Positions 28,867 to 40,152 of a DNA stretch of 64,000 bases are shown here, piece after piece (positions within the stretch are counted from its first letter, which is position 1; the number at the start of each line of letters is the position of its first letter). Under the pieces are notes generated by a model. That model made no database searches. It worked only from the letters and a program-made list of their open reading frames with translations, and was not told where the DNA came from. This DNA is from Bradyrhizobium paxllaeri (GTDB lineage: Bacteria > Pseudomonadota > Alphaproteobacteria > Rhizobiales > Xanthobacteraceae). The DNA is taken from positions 5,456,001 through 5,520,000 of the forward strand of contig NZ_CP042968.1 of the NCBI RefSeq assembly GCF_001693515.2. The letters are read 5' to 3'. The position numbers were made by a program, and so were the translations under genes.

Positions 28867-29133
28867 GTGAGCACGTTTACTGACTATTCTGCGGCGATTT
28901 CTCGCTCGATTGTATCTTCAGCTCTGTGCATGCCTGACGCAAGTTTATCAACCAGCCATAGCGGTTTTCACCGCGGCGTCTTTTACACCCTCGAACGCGA
29001 AAGCATCGACCGCTGGAATTACTCATTCTCGTTCGACAATAAAGTAAAGTCCGGTACGGTCCAAACGAGGCTTGGCCTCCTCGCAGTCCGACGCGTTCGG
29101 ACGCTCATTGACCGAGCACTGAAAAACGGCTGA
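28867..29133 (+). CDS. Hypothetical protein, 88 residues
   Basis: The frame starts at GTG 28867 and encodes a small protein with GVFYTLERESIDRWNYSFSF and TRLGLLAVRRVRTLIDRALK, a beta-rich part followed by a helix. It looks coding, but I do not recognise the family. No strong ribosome-binding site is seen. Confidence 0.4.
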   Translation: MSTFTDYSAAISRSIVSSALCMPDASLSTSHSGFHRGVFYTLERESIDRWNYSFSFDNKVKSGTVQTRLGLLAVRRVRTLIDRALKNG

Positions 29134-29470
29134 GAGGCGGAGCGCGCCAGATGCACCACGCTCTGCCGCGATCGGCGCCGGCTGAGGGCCCGCTCCGCCC
29201 TTGCGGCAGAACGAACGACACCAGGCCGGGAGAAAGGACCCTGGGCTGGGGCCGCACCGGCTATGAGTTAGATATGGTGCCGACATTTGCGACCCGTAAC
29301 CGGCCGCAAGCTCCGCTCTGGAACAGATTCTGCGGCCGGTGCCATGACGTTCCGCTCGATCGGCGCGGCAGGCAAATTCATAGCACAAAGGCCGGCCAGC
29401 GTCCTCGTGTCAGAAATTGTGCCCCGTTTCATTCTGATGGACTTTTTGCTCAGGAGGCAAGTGCTAACGA
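29134..29470. other. Interval downstream of nodS, no nodU seen
   Basis: In Bradyrhizobium nod operons nodU follows nodS. Here about 340 bp contain only overlapping short frames and nothing resembling NodU. Confidence 0.5.
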
Positions 29471-30068
29471 TCAATGCGGCTTCCGAAAGCAGGCGATCAA
29501 GCAGTCTTCGTTAGCCGACTGACCTTGGCACTGAACCCGCTCGACTTCGACTAGCGATTTCTTCAACATGGCGATGCAAGTCTCTGCTCCAGCGGCATGG
29601 CCACGGCTGCAAGTGGCATTCACGGGCTGACCCAAAAACCAGCTGTCCATCTGATGCCAGCATCTGCACCAACTTGCGAATGATCGCACTCATCTCGACC
29701 GTGTTCTCAAGATAGTAAAGGAGTTCGGCCACTACGATCAAATCAAACGGCTTGGTGGTCGAAAACTGCTGAACGTCCGAAACCATCCAGTTTATGTGCG
29801 ACCACTCTTTTGTGCGCAGGCGAGCTCTACCAATCGCTTGCGGCATAACGTCGATGACTGTGAGCCACTTGCAGTGAGGTGCTAGTACTTCCGTAAAAGC
29901 GCCGGCCGCGCACCCGACCTCGAGGGCGTGTGAAATCGCGCCTTGCGAAAGCGATAGCCTGAGCATTTGCGAGTGACGCTCGCGCTCGAATGGATTCCCG
30001 TTGAGCCCCCACGGATCATCGGAGGCCAGTTCCTGTTGTAGTGATTGATACTTGTTGTCTGGAGTCAT
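29471..30068 (-). pseudogene. nodS: nodS, N-methyltransferase of Nod-factor synthesis, frameshifted
   Basis: From ATG 30068 the protein reads MTPDNKYQSLQQELASDDPW and on through ALEVGCAAGAFTEVLAPHCK, the SAM-binding motif I, to LLYYLENTVEMSAIIRKLV. NodS N-methylates the chitooligosaccharide after deacetylation by NodB. Near 29,630 the reading moves by one base: after VFGSARE it continues in the second frame as NATCSRGHAAGAET and VEVERVQCQGQSANEDCLIA, ending at 29471. A single missing base, plus loss of a Trp codon in the usual SRWGHAAG, explains this. The methyltransferase core is intact; only the last 50 or so residues are displaced. nodC, which normally precedes nodS, is absent. Confidence 0.9.
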
Positions 30069-30194
30069 GAATTCCCGACCTACGTCTACGGAAGAATGCA
30101 CAGTTGGCCCGCGCCGATGCGCTGCCAGATGTGATCGGCCTCAAACAACCACGCGACATCTCCGCGCCATTGTTGTTGAGTGCCCCCTCCCCCG

Positions 30195-30530
30195 GGCCGG
30201 AGACCAGTCTCCGCGGCCTACCAAATTGAAGTGCATTCCCTGGCGTGTTGAGCACTTCGTCAGCCCAATTCCCATACGGCGCACGCATGTGTGCCGTAAC
30301 GAAGCGTAGTTTGCCATGCCGATGGCCGCTCGCCGTTAGGAGTTCATGTTCCACTTCTGCTAGGTGGATCTGGTAGGTTCGGGTGATTCATCATGTGATT
30401 TGCGATTTCGTGCCCTTCTGTGCCCATCCACTGGATCAGCTCCGGCCCTTCGCGGCGTACCACCGGTCCGGCAGATAACACTATCCGCCGGAGCCATTGG
30501 CGCTTCGGACACGTAGGTCAGGTGTGTCAC
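30195..30530 (-). pseudogene. nodB: nodB, chitooligosaccharide deacetylase, internally deleted
   Basis: The gene starts GTG 30530, overlapping the nodA stop, and reads [19 protein letters not shown], the usual NodB start. The next 35-40 residues, which in NodB contain the TFDDGPNP catalytic motif, are missing. Sequence resumes as PELIQWMGTEGHEIANHMMN HP, which carries the H-x3-H metal site region, then after a frame change VEHELLTASGHRHGKLRFVT and MRAPYGNWADEVLNT. Similarity fades near 30,195 (GRGDWSPARG in place of DPRDWS-PG). Without the deacetylase motif and in several frames this cannot be active. Confidence 0.9.
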
Positions 30531-31162
30531 AGTTCTGGTCCGTTCCGGTCTATCATCGTACCGTTCGGCCATTCGCCCATCGGTCGGGCAATTGGCAAAA
30601 CCAAGACGAGTACGTCCTCATCAACCCGAGTGGGCGGCAAGTTCAGATACACATCCGGATGGGTGGATTTCACGCGAACTCCTATCAGAATATTCCCCAA
30701 GCCCTGCCGGCCGAGCAACCTTGTGATATGTTTCTGAAGCTCCGGTCGGACTGAGCCGAAACCGAACGGAACGTCGAGTTCCCGCAGTGCTGGGTACATG
30801 ACGCGAATGGAATGGCTGATTCCAAGTCCCTCAAGATCTGGACGCACCCCGTACAAGCCGAGTTCAGCGACCAGTAAATCAGTCTTTCCAACTTTTATAA
30901 AGCGGCGCAGCGCGCCGATGTGAGCCGCGACACCGCGATCGTCGTAGGCGATTGCACGGAGCTCGGGCCTCGCACCGGCCCAACTGCGAGCGCCTTCAAA
31001 TGACTTCGTATTGAATGCTCCGGTCGGCCCGTAAGTGTTTCGGAAGAAGTCGGAGAGTTCGGTATGGTCGGCAAGCGTCAACTGACTCTCCCAGCGCAGC
31101 CTCCACTGCACTCGTGGGTGCGTCGCTCCTTCCCCTGCAGGATCGGACACCGTGGTACTCAA
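30527..31162 (-). CDS. nodA: NodA, Nod-factor N-acyltransferase
   Basis: The 211-residue protein is a complete NodA of the Bradyrhizobium type, with the extended N-terminus ([19 protein letters not shown]), [40 protein letters not shown], and the invariant end [11 protein letters not shown]. NodA attaches a fatty acyl chain to the free amine that NodB makes on the chitin oligomer. The start is TTG at 31162, seven bases after AGGAGG. The stop overlaps the nodB start (GTGA). No nod box is seen in the 130 bp before the start; instead a phosphoesterase fragment follows. The gene is intact but stands in a broken operon, so its substrate could only come from another nodBC copy. Confidence 0.95.
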   Translation of the reverse strand: MSTTVSDPAGEGATHPRVQWRLRWESQLTLADHTELSDFFRNTYGPTGAFNTKSFEGARSWAGARPELRAIAYDDRGVAAHIGALRRFIKVGKTDLLVAELGLYGVRPDLEGLGISHSIRVMYPALRELDVPFGFGSVRPELQKHITRLLGRQGLGNILIGVRVKSTHPDVYLNLPPTRVDEDVLVLVLPIARPMGEWPNGTMIDRNGPEL

Positions 31163-31288
31163 TTGCGCCTCCTACGCCTTGACCGGCGTTCACCGACTGC
31201 ATACGCCAATCGCGTTTCGTCGCGACCTAAGGCGATTTTATGAGAGCAATTCAATTCTACTCAGGTAATTAGCCAATACACGCAGGGA

Positions 31289-31850
31289 TTGGAAAGCTAT
31301 ACCGAGGTTTTCGGCACTATCCTGAATCTTTCGCAAATGTGGAACGGCCCGCGATACAAGGACATTTTCAGTCGATTTCACACATGGCGTGCGCGGCAAC
31401 GAAGGAGTTACTTTGCGCTGCAATTGACTGACAAATGGTGGATCTGGGCAATGGACGCCCAGCTCGACGACACTGTTGATCAGCCGCAGAAGGACTACTT
31501 TGATCAGATAGCCGAGTGCATGGAGAAGGATTCAAGAGTCATACTTTGTGGTCCCGAGCCTGGGTGGCTCTACACGCTGCAACAGAGCTCGAAATCCTTT
31601 GGCGTGGTCGACAACATCGCGTGGAGCGCGGCCAGGCATCACATGAAAGTGCCCATCGTTCTTTCGGGAGATACCCACTATTACAGCCGCTATGCCGGTG
31701 ACGACGGGGTGACACAATTCATCACTTCGGGCGGCGGTGGCGCATTCCTCCACGGTACGCACTGGCTCAAAGATAAGGTCGAATTGGAAGAGAAGCTGGG
31801 CAATGCTTATTGGCTCGGCGGCAGGGTGAAGTCGCTTAAGCGCCGATCCA
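31289..31850 (+). pseudogene. Calcineurin-like metallophosphoesterase fragment
   Basis: The open frame (from about 31,289) reads FALQLTDKWWIWAMDAQLDD, then SRVILCGPEPGWLYT and KVPIVLSGDTHYYSRYAG, the GDTHYY being a metal-binding histidine motif of large phosphoesterases. The amino-terminal metal motifs (D-x-H, GD-x-x-D) are missing. After about residue 185 it loses family character and runs into the end of the truncated integrase. Both ends have probably been removed by recombination. Confidence 0.65.
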
Positions 31851-32875
31851 AGGTACCCATCGACGGACAGGGTCTCTCTCCTTCAGCGCCGCTCGCAGTA
31901 TTAATCGGTCCTCCTCGTCCGTGAAGCTCCGCTTTTTCTCCCCCTGCTTGGCACGAACATCAATAGTGACCTTTTCGGCTACATTTTCAGCAAGAAGCTG
32001 TTTCTGAACTCCCCATTGCAGTATCGCACGCACGGGTGCGAGCTTTGCATCTCGAACCGTTTTTGGCCTCAATCCGGCTTCGACCATGGAGGACTTCCAC
32101 CTAAGCAAATCGTCTGCAGTCAACGCAGACGCGTTCTCGTTCCTAAGAAACGAGGCCAAGTGTGCTTGATTAGCCTCTGCCACTCGTAAACTGTTTTCAG
32201 GGCTGGGCGTCGCTCACCGGTCCATCCTTCGACCAATTTGGAGAAAGAAACCGTTTCTCGGCTTGATGCGGGCGACGCTCTCTGATGTATCGCGAACGGT
32301 GTAATGGCTTCGAATGGTTCGCCATCTGCCAGCCGTTTCAATCGAAGGCTCGCCCGCTGAATTACTCGCGCAATGCACCGGGCAAGCAAATGACAACCAG
32401 TCTCATCGAGCTGCAAACCGCGAGCTTCAGAAAGCTCGGATGCACCCTGAAGGCACCATTGTTCCATCTGCCTAACATCGAAGTAGCCCTCCGCAGCCAA
32501 GGGCCTATCGAGTGAACTTAGGTCGCCATCTTTGATCACGGGCAGTGGTGCGAGTACCCTGTCGCCGAATTCAGTCTTCCACGTCTTTTGGGCGCTCGGA
32601 TTATCTCGATGCTGAGCAATCCACCAGTCGCCAAGCGGTAAAGCCAGATCAAATGCCTCTCTTTCGCTGAGAGCCTTTGGAGGCGATCTCAAGTTTGACC
32701 ACCTCAGCTCGACGTCGGCTAGAGCTGCAGCATGGAGACCTTTGGCAGCCGCCGGATCGCGCGTACCCAAGCTCCGTTTCTCTTCGCGCTTGCCGGCAAC
32801 ACGTAGCAGATCATCTGGCACGCGCTTTCGCAGCCAATAGATGCCTGTCTCTGGGTGCTTCCAGGGACGAGCCAT
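31850..32875 (-). pseudogene. Tyrosine recombinase (phage-type integrase), truncated and frameshifted
   Basis: From ATG 32875 the frame reads ARPWKHPETGIYWLRKRVPD, the typical start of DUF6538-type integrases. It runs on to VYEWQRLIK, after which the frame shifts near 32,180 and continues as EANQAHLASFLRNENASALT, a SAM-like core-binding domain, ending DPVRRWVPWIGA. The whole catalytic domain with its R-H-R-Y residues is gone; the break lies where a phosphoesterase fragment begins on the other strand. It shows that this stretch was once near an integration end. Confidence 0.85.
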
Positions 32876-32923
32876 TGCAAGGGGCATGTGTACCACCCGT
32901 GTGTGCCAATCGGGTAGCCCCAA

Positions 32924-33894
32924 GTGCTTGATTTCACTGAATAGCTCTGGATATCAGTCGCTTAGTAGCGACGTGGTGCCCAGGGGCGGGCCAAACAGGT
33001 CGGAGCGCAATCCATCAAACCAAACAATGCAGAAGCGGAGCTCACTATGGTGGTCGCGTTGTCGTGGCGATGTTGGATGAAATCTATTCGGCCGCGGCAG
33101 CGGGCTTTACTTACCGGAACGATATGGGCTGTGCACGACCGCCTACAATCGGGTCAACCTGTGATCAAGGCCGCTATCGCGGCGATCGGCCCGATTCGAT
33201 CCTGTCGTCAAGGCCACGATGGCAGTTCGATTGTACGCGTCCATCAGCACGTCTCGGGGTAAAAAGAGTGGAGATCCTTGTGTGGCCCGAAGCCGAGGCG
33301 GCCTCCTCCCCAAGATCCACGCGTGGATTGAAACAAGGCCGCCGGATCGCGTCCTGATCTGGCTCGGTGAGGTCGACGACGCCACCTGGCCGACGCCCTT
33401 TTCAAATCCTAAGTTAGACGGGCCAATGATAGACACCTCCCCCAAGGCTTTCCCTGATTGTTGCTCGGTTTATTTTCTTATTTTCGGTCGAAGTGTCGGC
33501 CGGGCTGCCGCGCTCCACTGGTTCTAACCGCACTGCCGTGTGGGTTCTACGGGCCCTCATGGCCGCCTCGATCAGCCAATTCATTTAAACGAAAGTCTGT
33601 TTCGGCGTCATCAAAGCCCGAAAGCACGGAACCCTGTCTTCCGCTCAAGTCATTGATATAAATGGATTAATTGTACCGAGACAGCCTGACAATGCTAGCG
33701 CTAGCTGCTGAATCAGTGCGAGCACAAGGGAGCCTAAAACATTCGTATAGTTCTCTAGCTGCTTTCGTTAGTTTAGGTTGATGGGTGATCAGCTTACTGG
33801 ATTCAAGTTCGCAAGCTCACGCAGTTTTTTGTGCGGGCGTTGATGACGCTAACTTCGGTGTACCTTCACTTTCGCCGCGACGGCGTTCGGCTAT
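32924..33894. mobile_element. IS5-family relic and spacer before nodV
   Basis: Between 33,060 and 33,420 frames in changing phase show SSIVRVHQH-like and KSGDPCVARSRGGLLPKIHA stretches of an IS5 transposase. The rest up to nodV has no clear gene; the 200 bp before nodV are comparatively AT-rich and may hold its promoter. Confidence 0.6.
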
Positions 33895-36438
33895 TTGGAA
33901 ATGATATTGGTGTTTCCACTGATGGGCAGCCTCATCGCATCTGCCATGCTTTTCGTCTTCCCCTTCGCTGTTTCAGCCTACTTCTTTGCGCCGCCTCCTT
34001 TCAATCTACGGATGGACGATCCGCAGACGCTTCCTGTGATTGTGGCCTTTGTTGTTGTCTCAATTGTCGGAACGCACCTAATCGAAAAGGTCCGCCGAGA
34101 AAGGAACGTTGCGCTTGAGGCCGCAGCGAGGCTCCGGCGCGGCGCGGCTGGGTTGCGCGACCGGGAGAAACAGTGGCGCGAAATCTTCGAGCATAGCCCC
34201 GTCATGCACTTCATCGTCAATACCACCGGAATGGTCCTGAACGTGAACACGTTCGGCGCCACACAGCTCGGTTATGCGCCCTCGGAGCTTGTCGGGCATT
34301 CCGTGTTGAACGTATTTTTGGAAGACGATCGTCCGTTTGTTCGCGAACGCGTCAGTCTGTGCATTGAAACAGTTGGCCAATCGCACACTTGGGAGATCCA
34401 GAAGATCAGGAAGGACGGCTCGGTGCTGTGGGTGCGCGAGAGCGCCAAAGCCATGCTTGGCGCAGACGACAAGCTCGTCGTCCTCATTGCCTGCGAAGAT
34501 ATTACCGAGCGAAAGCGGACGGAAACTGCCCTGCGGCGGAGCGAAGCCCATCTGGCCCAGGCGCAGGAATTGAGCCGCACCGGCAGCTTCGGCTGGAACG
34601 TCGCCACCGGCGAGGTCCACTGGTCAAAGGAGACCTTTCGTATCTTCCAATACGATCCGTCGACCCAACCGACGCCGCAACTCGTCGTTGATCGAACCCA
34701 TCCAGAAGATCGGGCTGACGTGCGAGAGACCATCGAACGAGCGGTCCCAAACGAAGAGGATTTCGAGCACGAATACCGACTGCTGATGCCGGACGGCTCG
34801 GTGAAGCATCTCCACGCGGTGGTACGAGCCACTAGAAACGCCTTTGGTGATATCGAGTTTATCGGCGCGGTGACGGATATTACGGCTGCAAAGCAGGCGG
34901 AACAGCAGTTGCGTCGTAGCGAGGCCTATCTGGCCGAAGCCCAGCATCTTAGCCACACGGGCAGTTGGTCCTGGGACGTCCACCGCCTCGAATTTGTGTA
35001 TCGCTCCGCCGAAACCGATCGTCTGTTTGGCTTCGAGCCGGGACAGGCTGTATCGATAGAGACCATCCGGTCGCGTATCCATCCAGACGACTTGCCGCGA
35101 CTTCAGGACGTGCCGCGCCAGGCTATCATACGCAATGGCGGACACTTCGAATATGATTTCCGAATCCTTCTTCCAGATGGCGCGATGAGGCGCATACATT
35201 CCGTTGCGCACGCCGTGGTCGGCAGCGACGGCAACGTCAGCGAGCTCATCGGAACGCATATGGATGTTACCGAGCAACATGCGGCCAGGGAACGATTGGA
35301 AAGGGCTCTTGCTGCGTTGCGCGAAAGCGAGCAGCGGTTTCGCGACTACGCCGAAACGGCCTCCGACTGGCTCTGGGAGACCGGGCCGGACCACCGGGTC
35401 ACGCTTTTATCGGAGCACACCAGCGCAGCAGGCCTTCCGGCTTCAGAGGTCGTCGGACTGCTTCGCTGGGAAATAGCGCGCGATTTCGACGCAGAACCCG
35501 AGAAGTGGCACCAGCATCGGGCGACACTCGATGCACGTCTTCCGTTTCGCGATTTCATCTATCGCACCCTCACTCAGATGGGATCTCCAATTTACGTCCG
35601 AACCAGCGGCAGGCCATTCTTTGATGCTGACAACAATTTCCTCGGCTATCGCGGCGTCAGCACCGACATCACCGCAACCATCCGCGCAGATCAGGCCGAA
35701 CGAGAACTGCGGAAGGCACAGGCAGAGCTCGCGCACGTGACGCGGGTGACGACGCTCGGCGAGCTGACAACCTCCATCGCCCATGAGATAAATCAGCCGC
35801 TTGCCGCCATTGTCACCAATGGCGAGGCTTGTCTGGGTTGGCTTGGTCGCGAAACTCCTGATCTTTCCGCGGCGCGCCGCTCAGTGGAGTGGATCATCGA
35901 GGACGGGATCCGGGCGAGCGAGGTGATCCGCCGCATCCGCGCGCTTGCGAAGAAAGGCGAGATCGAGATGGTGCCGCTCGATATCAACGACATCGTCCAG
36001 GAGGTAATCGCGCTGGTGACACGGGAGCTTGTCGGCCATCAGGTGAAGTTGCGGACCGAGTTGGCGCCGGCCCTCCCCCTGATCCTGGGTGACCGGGTTC
36101 AACTGCAACAGGTGATCACAAATCTAGTGATGAACGGGATTGAGGCCATGCAAATGGTCAGGGACCGGCCGCGCGAACTGATGATTCAGTCATCTCGAGA
36201 CGATATGGGACACGTGCACCTCGCCGTGACTGACTGCGGTATAGGGATCACCGAGGACGACGCGGATCGCGTGTTCAATCCCTTTTTTACCACTAAATCA
36301 AGCGGCCTTGGAATGGGGCTTTCGATCTGCCGTTCGATTGTGGAGGCTCACGGAGGGAGCCTATCGATCGCTCGCAAGCAAGAGCCGGGCGCGACGTTTC
36401 AATTCGTCCTACCGTTCCATAAGGAGGTCGTGTCGTGA
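33895..36438 (+). CDS. nodV: NodV, multi-PAS sensor histidine kinase
   Basis: The 847-residue protein has two hydrophobic stretches (about residues 8-33 and 45-63), a short coiled linker, four PAS domains (about 95-210, 222-335, 348-465, 480-600), a HisKA region with [19 protein letters not shown] (His630), and an ATPase domain with [16 protein letters not shown] and [18 protein letters not shown]. NodV phosphorylates NodW in response to plant isoflavones to activate nod genes. Known NodV is about 889 residues; here ATG 33895 gives a shorter N-terminus, and coding-like sequence in another frame just upstream ([10 protein letters not shown]) suggests a frameshift or misplaced start. It overlaps nodW by 4 bp. 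Confidence 0.88.
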   Translation: MEMILVFPLMGSLIASAMLFVFPFAVSAYFFAPPPFNLRMDDPQTLPVIVAFVVVSIVGTHLIEKVRRERNVALEAAARLRRGAAGLRDREKQWREIFEHSPVMHFIVNTTGMVLNVNTFGATQLGYAPSELVGHSVLNVFLEDDRPFVRERVSLCIETVGQSHTWEIQKIRKDGSVLWVRESAKAMLGADDKLVVLIACEDITERKRTETALRRSEAHLAQAQELSRTGSFGWNVATGEVHWSKETFRIFQYDPSTQPTPQLVVDRTHPEDRADVRETIERAVPNEEDFEHEYRLLMPDGSVKHLHAVVRATRNAFGDIEFIGAVTDITAAKQAEQQLRRSEAYLAEAQHLSHTGSWSWDVHRLEFVYRSAETDRLFGFEPGQAVSIETIRSRIHPDDLPRLQDVPRQAIIRNGGHFEYDFRILLPDGAMRRIHSVAHAVVGSDGNVSELIGTHMDVTEQHAARERLERALAALRESEQRFRDYAETASDWLWETGPDHRVTLLSEHTSAAGLPASEVVGLLRWEIARDFDAEPEKWHQHRATLDARLPFRDFIYRTLTQMGSPIYVRTSGRPFFDADNNFLGYRGVSTDITATIRADQAERELRKAQAELAHVTRVTTLGELTTSIAHEINQPLAAIVTNGEACLGWLGRETPDLSAARRSVEWIIEDGIRASEVIRRIRALAKKGEIEMVPLDINDIVQEVIALVTRELVGHQVKLRTELAPALPLILGDRVQLQQVITNLVMNGIEAMQMVRDRPRELMIQSSRDDMGHVHLAVTDCGIGITEDDADRVFNPFFTTKSSGLGMGLSICRSIVEAHGGSLSIARKQEPGATFQFVLPFHKEVVS

Positions 36439-37109
36439 CTGGGCGCTCCGACTTGCCGCACCAAACCGTAAAGGTCGAGAAGCCCAGCGGAAGGGCGATC
36501 GTGTTCGTGATCGATGACGACGTCTCAATGCGTCGTTCGCTCTCGAATCTTTTTCAATCGGTGAACTTGGACGTTGCTGCGTTCGGATCGGCTCAGGAAA
36601 TGTTGCAGGGCAAGCTTCCGGAGGTCGCCAGCTGCCTCGTCCTTGACGTCAGGCTGCCAGGATTGAGTGGCCTCGAGCTGCAGACCGAGCTAGCCAAGTC
36701 GAACCTTCACATTCCGATTATTTTCATCACTGGCCATGGCGACATTCCAATGAGCGTCAAGGCGATGAAGGGTGGAGCGGTCGACTTCCTTACCAAGCCG
36801 TTTCGCGATCAGGAGCTGCTTGATGCCGTCGTCGCCGCGACCGAACGGGATCGCAAGAGGCGGGAGGTTGAGAAGACAGTTGCGAACCTGCAGTCCTTGT
36901 ACGACACCTTAAGCTCACGCGAACAGGCAGTTATGAAACTGGTCGCCGCCGGGCTTATGAACAAACAAGTAGCCGCAGAGCTCGAGCTCGCCGAAATTAC
37001 CGTCAAGATCTATCGCGGGCGGGTGATGAAGAAAATGGGCGCGCGGACGCTGGCCGATTTAATCAGAATGGCTGAGGCCCTCGGAATTTGTTCCAACCAC
37101 CCCGAATAA
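36435..37109 (+). CDS. nodW: NodW, FixJ-type response regulator
   Basis: The 224-residue protein starts GTG 36435, overlapping the nodV stop (GTGA). The receiver domain has [12 protein letters not shown], the phospho-acceptor Asp71 in [13 protein letters not shown], and the KPF lysine. The LuxR-type DNA-binding domain near the end has [20 protein letters not shown] and [20 protein letters not shown]. It is the partner of NodV and activates nod genes when phosphorylated. Confidence 0.93.
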   Translation: MTGRSDLPHQTVKVEKPSGRAIVFVIDDDVSMRRSLSNLFQSVNLDVAAFGSAQEMLQGKLPEVASCLVLDVRLPGLSGLELQTELAKSNLHIPIIFITGHGDIPMSVKAMKGGAVDFLTKPFRDQELLDAVVAATERDRKRREVEKTVANLQSLYDTLSSREQAVMKLVAAGLMNKQVAAELELAEITVKIYRGRVMKKMGARTLADLIRMAEALGICSNHPE

Positions 37110-37206
37110 GCCTAAGTATGAGTTTACAATCTCATCCCGCAAGCGCACCCTTTGTCCAGGCGGCTGTGCTTCGGCAAGCGCCGTTCCCGCGATAGAGGGG
37201 ATCGTC

Positions 37207-37596
37207 TTGTCCACGCCTCCGCTCATTGCCATCGTCGACGACGACGGTTCAGTTCGTGCTGCGATAAATAACCTTTTGAAGTCCCACGGCTATATCGTTC
37301 ATACATTTGTGTCGGCCGAGGAGTTCTTGCGCTCGCCCCACCTGAACGGAACATCGTGTGTGATTGCGGATGTGCAGATGTCGATTATGGGCGGCTTGGA
37401 CCTGCTGGCACATATGCGGGACCATGGCTACGGTGCACCCTTCATTTTCATCACTGCCTTTCCCGATGATCGCGTTCGCGTGCGTGCGCTGAGCGCCGGA
37501 GCGATTTGCTTCCTGGCCAAGCCCTTCGCCGGACAGCACTTGATCAGGTGCCTCGATACTGCACTGGATAAGCATCGCGGCGGAGCCAGCGCATGA
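37207..37596 (+). CDS. Single-domain response regulator after nodW
   Basis: The 129-residue protein is only a receiver domain: IVDDDGSVRAAINNLLKSHG, Asp55 in CVIADVQMSIMGG, Thr in FITAFPDD and Lys in FLAKPFAG. There is no output domain. The start is TTG 37207, seven bases after AGAGGGG. Such proteins serve as phosphate sinks or relays; being 97 bp from nodW, it may modulate NodV/NodW signalling or a paralogous system. Confidence 0.85.
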   Translation: MSTPPLIAIVDDDGSVRAAINNLLKSHGYIVHTFVSAEEFLRSPHLNGTSCVIADVQMSIMGGLDLLAHMRDHGYGAPFIFITAFPDDRVRVRALSAGAICFLAKPFAGQHLIRCLDTALDKHRGGASA

Positions 37597-38356
37597 GACG
37601 ATAAGCACGCAGTCTGCTCAAAGTTCGGGTCTGATTTGTGAGCGCGGGCCGCGGAACCGCGCGCTTCGCCATACCACAAAGTCGATGAGGACCTCGGCCT
37701 CACGCGCAACTCGCCAGCAATCCTTGGCGATCGGGCTTTTTTGCTAACATTCTTCGTTCACTATTCGTCACGTTGCTTGCGGCCGGCCTGCATCAGCTAC
37801 TGTTGTTGAGGTCTCCAATGAAGCCATCCGGCCAGTCCTCGGTTGCACGAGCTAACCGAAGTTGCACGCCTCGCTTCGGCTTTATGAATCTGAAAAACCA
37901 GCACGTTGAAGAAGAAATTGATATTTGGCCTGCCGAGAACCACAGCCGGCTCGATTAAGCCGCCCGCCTCCTCCACTCTCTTGGTCAGGGCTGCCGGAGA
38001 CTGCCGCTGCGAGAGTGCTGCTCGGGCTTCTGCAAGAGCTCCTTCAAGGGCCGACTCCATGTCATGCTAGGACCCGTGGAACACGACAGTGCGCACTGTT
38101 CGGATTTTGGCACCCGGTGCGTGACATATGATGCAAGAAATCGAAGAGTTCTTTGGAATAGGACAGCTCGCCATCGGTGATGACCCGCCATCTCGGTTAT
38201 CACCCCTCTGGGCGGCCGATGGATTGGGTGTAGATTCGCCTGGAGCCATCGGCGACCAGCGAGATCCGACATCTCGTTGCGGGCCTTAGGCGGCTCCGTC
38301 GTAAGTTGAAGCAGATTATCCGCAGGGAGCCCCTGCCCCACACCAATGAGATCTCG
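37597..38356. other. Degraded interval
   Basis: Minus-strand frames carry coding-like stretches (EARAALSQRQSPAALTKRVE; DNLLQLTTEPPKARNEMSDL) that switch frame every 100-200 bp. They seem to be one or two decayed genes of unknown family. Confidence 0.35.
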
Positions 38357-39074
38357 CTATGCTTCATCGTAAAACCGCTTAAGCAGGAGCACGCCTACAC
38401 CTCTTTGAAGTTCCCCTATCTGCAGTAACGTTGCATCGCTTTCTGGGCCGCGCGGAAGTCGCGTTGCTGACGATAAGATGCCGATCAGCAGTTGGAGCAG
38501 CTCCTCGATCGCGGCCGCATCATTGCCCTTTTGAAGCCCGTCACTCATGCGAGCAATCTCCTCTATCGCCTCCCAATCTTCCGGAAGCGTGACTTCTCGA
38601 CAAAAAAGCATCCGTCGAGGGTTTAAAGCTGCGGGTACAGCGAGGCCGCAGACCGAAGAGTTGGAACAGGCAATGAACGGTACTTTTGGCAGTTTCCGTC
38701 CCTTTAGATGGGCGCACACTCCGACGGATTGCTGCTTTAGGCCTGCGCGCACGTGTCTTGCTGATCAGCTCGGCCACAGCCTCATCCTCAACCGTGCCGG
38801 GTCCACTGGTGGGCGTCTCATCGTAGATGATCGCGATGTGTTTTCCGATGACGCCATTGGGCCAGTTGCCGATCCTATGGGGCCGACCACCAAGCCGGGT
38901 CGCCAAGACGATGTTGCTCGGTTCACGTTGGCAGGCCAGCACGATCCCTGTTCGCTGCGTCAGCGCCGAGACAGCGAGCGCGACCGTGTTATGGCCGTAA
39001 GCTGCGTGTCTTCGTCGCTGGAAATAGTCAGCATCGCCTTTCGCCCGTTCGGTGCGCATCGGTACCTCCTTCAT
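38357..39074 (-). pseudogene. Unrecognised gene, frameshifted
   Basis: One frame (to about 38,700) has SALTQRTGIVLACQREPSNI, RIGNWPNGVIGKHIAIIYDE and EDEAVAELISKTRARR. The other (38357-38700) finishes with PEDWEAIEEIARMSDGLQKG and LQIGELQRGVGVLLLKRF before the stop. They overlap as if one protein of about 230 residues had lost its frame near 38,700. No domain is recognised. Confidence 0.4.
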
Positions 39075-40152
39075 CGGGATACTCCGAATTCATGCAATAG
39101 TCATGCTACGAAGTTGCGGGACAGAACACTAGCAACGAGGCGGGGTCACGCGAGAATAACCTGAGCAAACGTGAATCGCGATGTTCTGGTGACGCGATAT
39201 TCGATCACTCGCGGAGAGCGCAAACAATGTGCCGGCGGCACTGTCGACCAGCACCCCGTAACTCGATGGTCTACGCGCATCGAGCGGTCGGCTATCGCCG
39301 GAGCAGCTGAAGAATGACAGGTGCCACCGCATCGAGGTCAGGGGTGCCGCGATGGTTCCGGAATTTGGTGTGCGCCTTGCTTCACGAGAGAAAACACGCG
39401 CAGCCGACAGATCCCTTGGGATCAACGCTGCAGGTTGTCAGATCTCCGACATCTCCGTCTTGAACCCGACGTGGCCTGATGTTGAAAGATGGAAGGTCAT
39501 CTGATGACTATCGCCTCTCGTGCTGGGCCGAACGGATTGCTGACGATCGTACGCCCCTGTGCCGTTGGCGCCCACCTCACGTATCGTTAGGCTCTGCTTC
39601 TTCGCGCGCGCTGCCATCGAGACTAGCAAGCTATCTGGTCGAATTATCGCCTAATCCGGTGACCGTCGCGCCGGGTTTTCCCGATTCTTTGGCGCTCTTG
39701 CCTCGTTCGCGGCCCGTTTTCGCGGCTGGCACGGTGCTTGCTGGAGATCACTCGCTAAATGCGAGGTCTGCGGTGACGTCACCAGCGGTCCGCACGCCAC
39801 CAGGCGATTCGTATCTTTTTGGAAGGACGAGATCTTATCGCGATCCTAGAGAAGTTTCACCAAACCAATGATCGAAGGCAGTCTCGATGAAACTTTCGAA
39901 TTTGAACCTGCCGGCACGTCGATCCTCAATCAAGCTAGTTCTGCACCGAAGCACGGGAGACCGGCGAGTTTCGGGCGCATCCCATCGACAACGGTACGGA
40001 CGATAGGTGCGCGGCCGATTTTGCGTCGCACGAACAGCGCACCAAGCCGCCGATTCCGCGGGTTCTGATGATTAAGCAATACAGCCCTTCCCCATTCAGC
40101 CCCGCAGCTGAATAGTTCCTTTGGTGAAGAAACCGAAAAGGCTGGAACACCC
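39075..40152. other. Gene-poor interval
   Basis: About 1 kb with short frames on both strands and no recognisable protein. The last 70 bp probably hold the promoter and leader of the dioxygenase gene. Confidence 0.35.
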
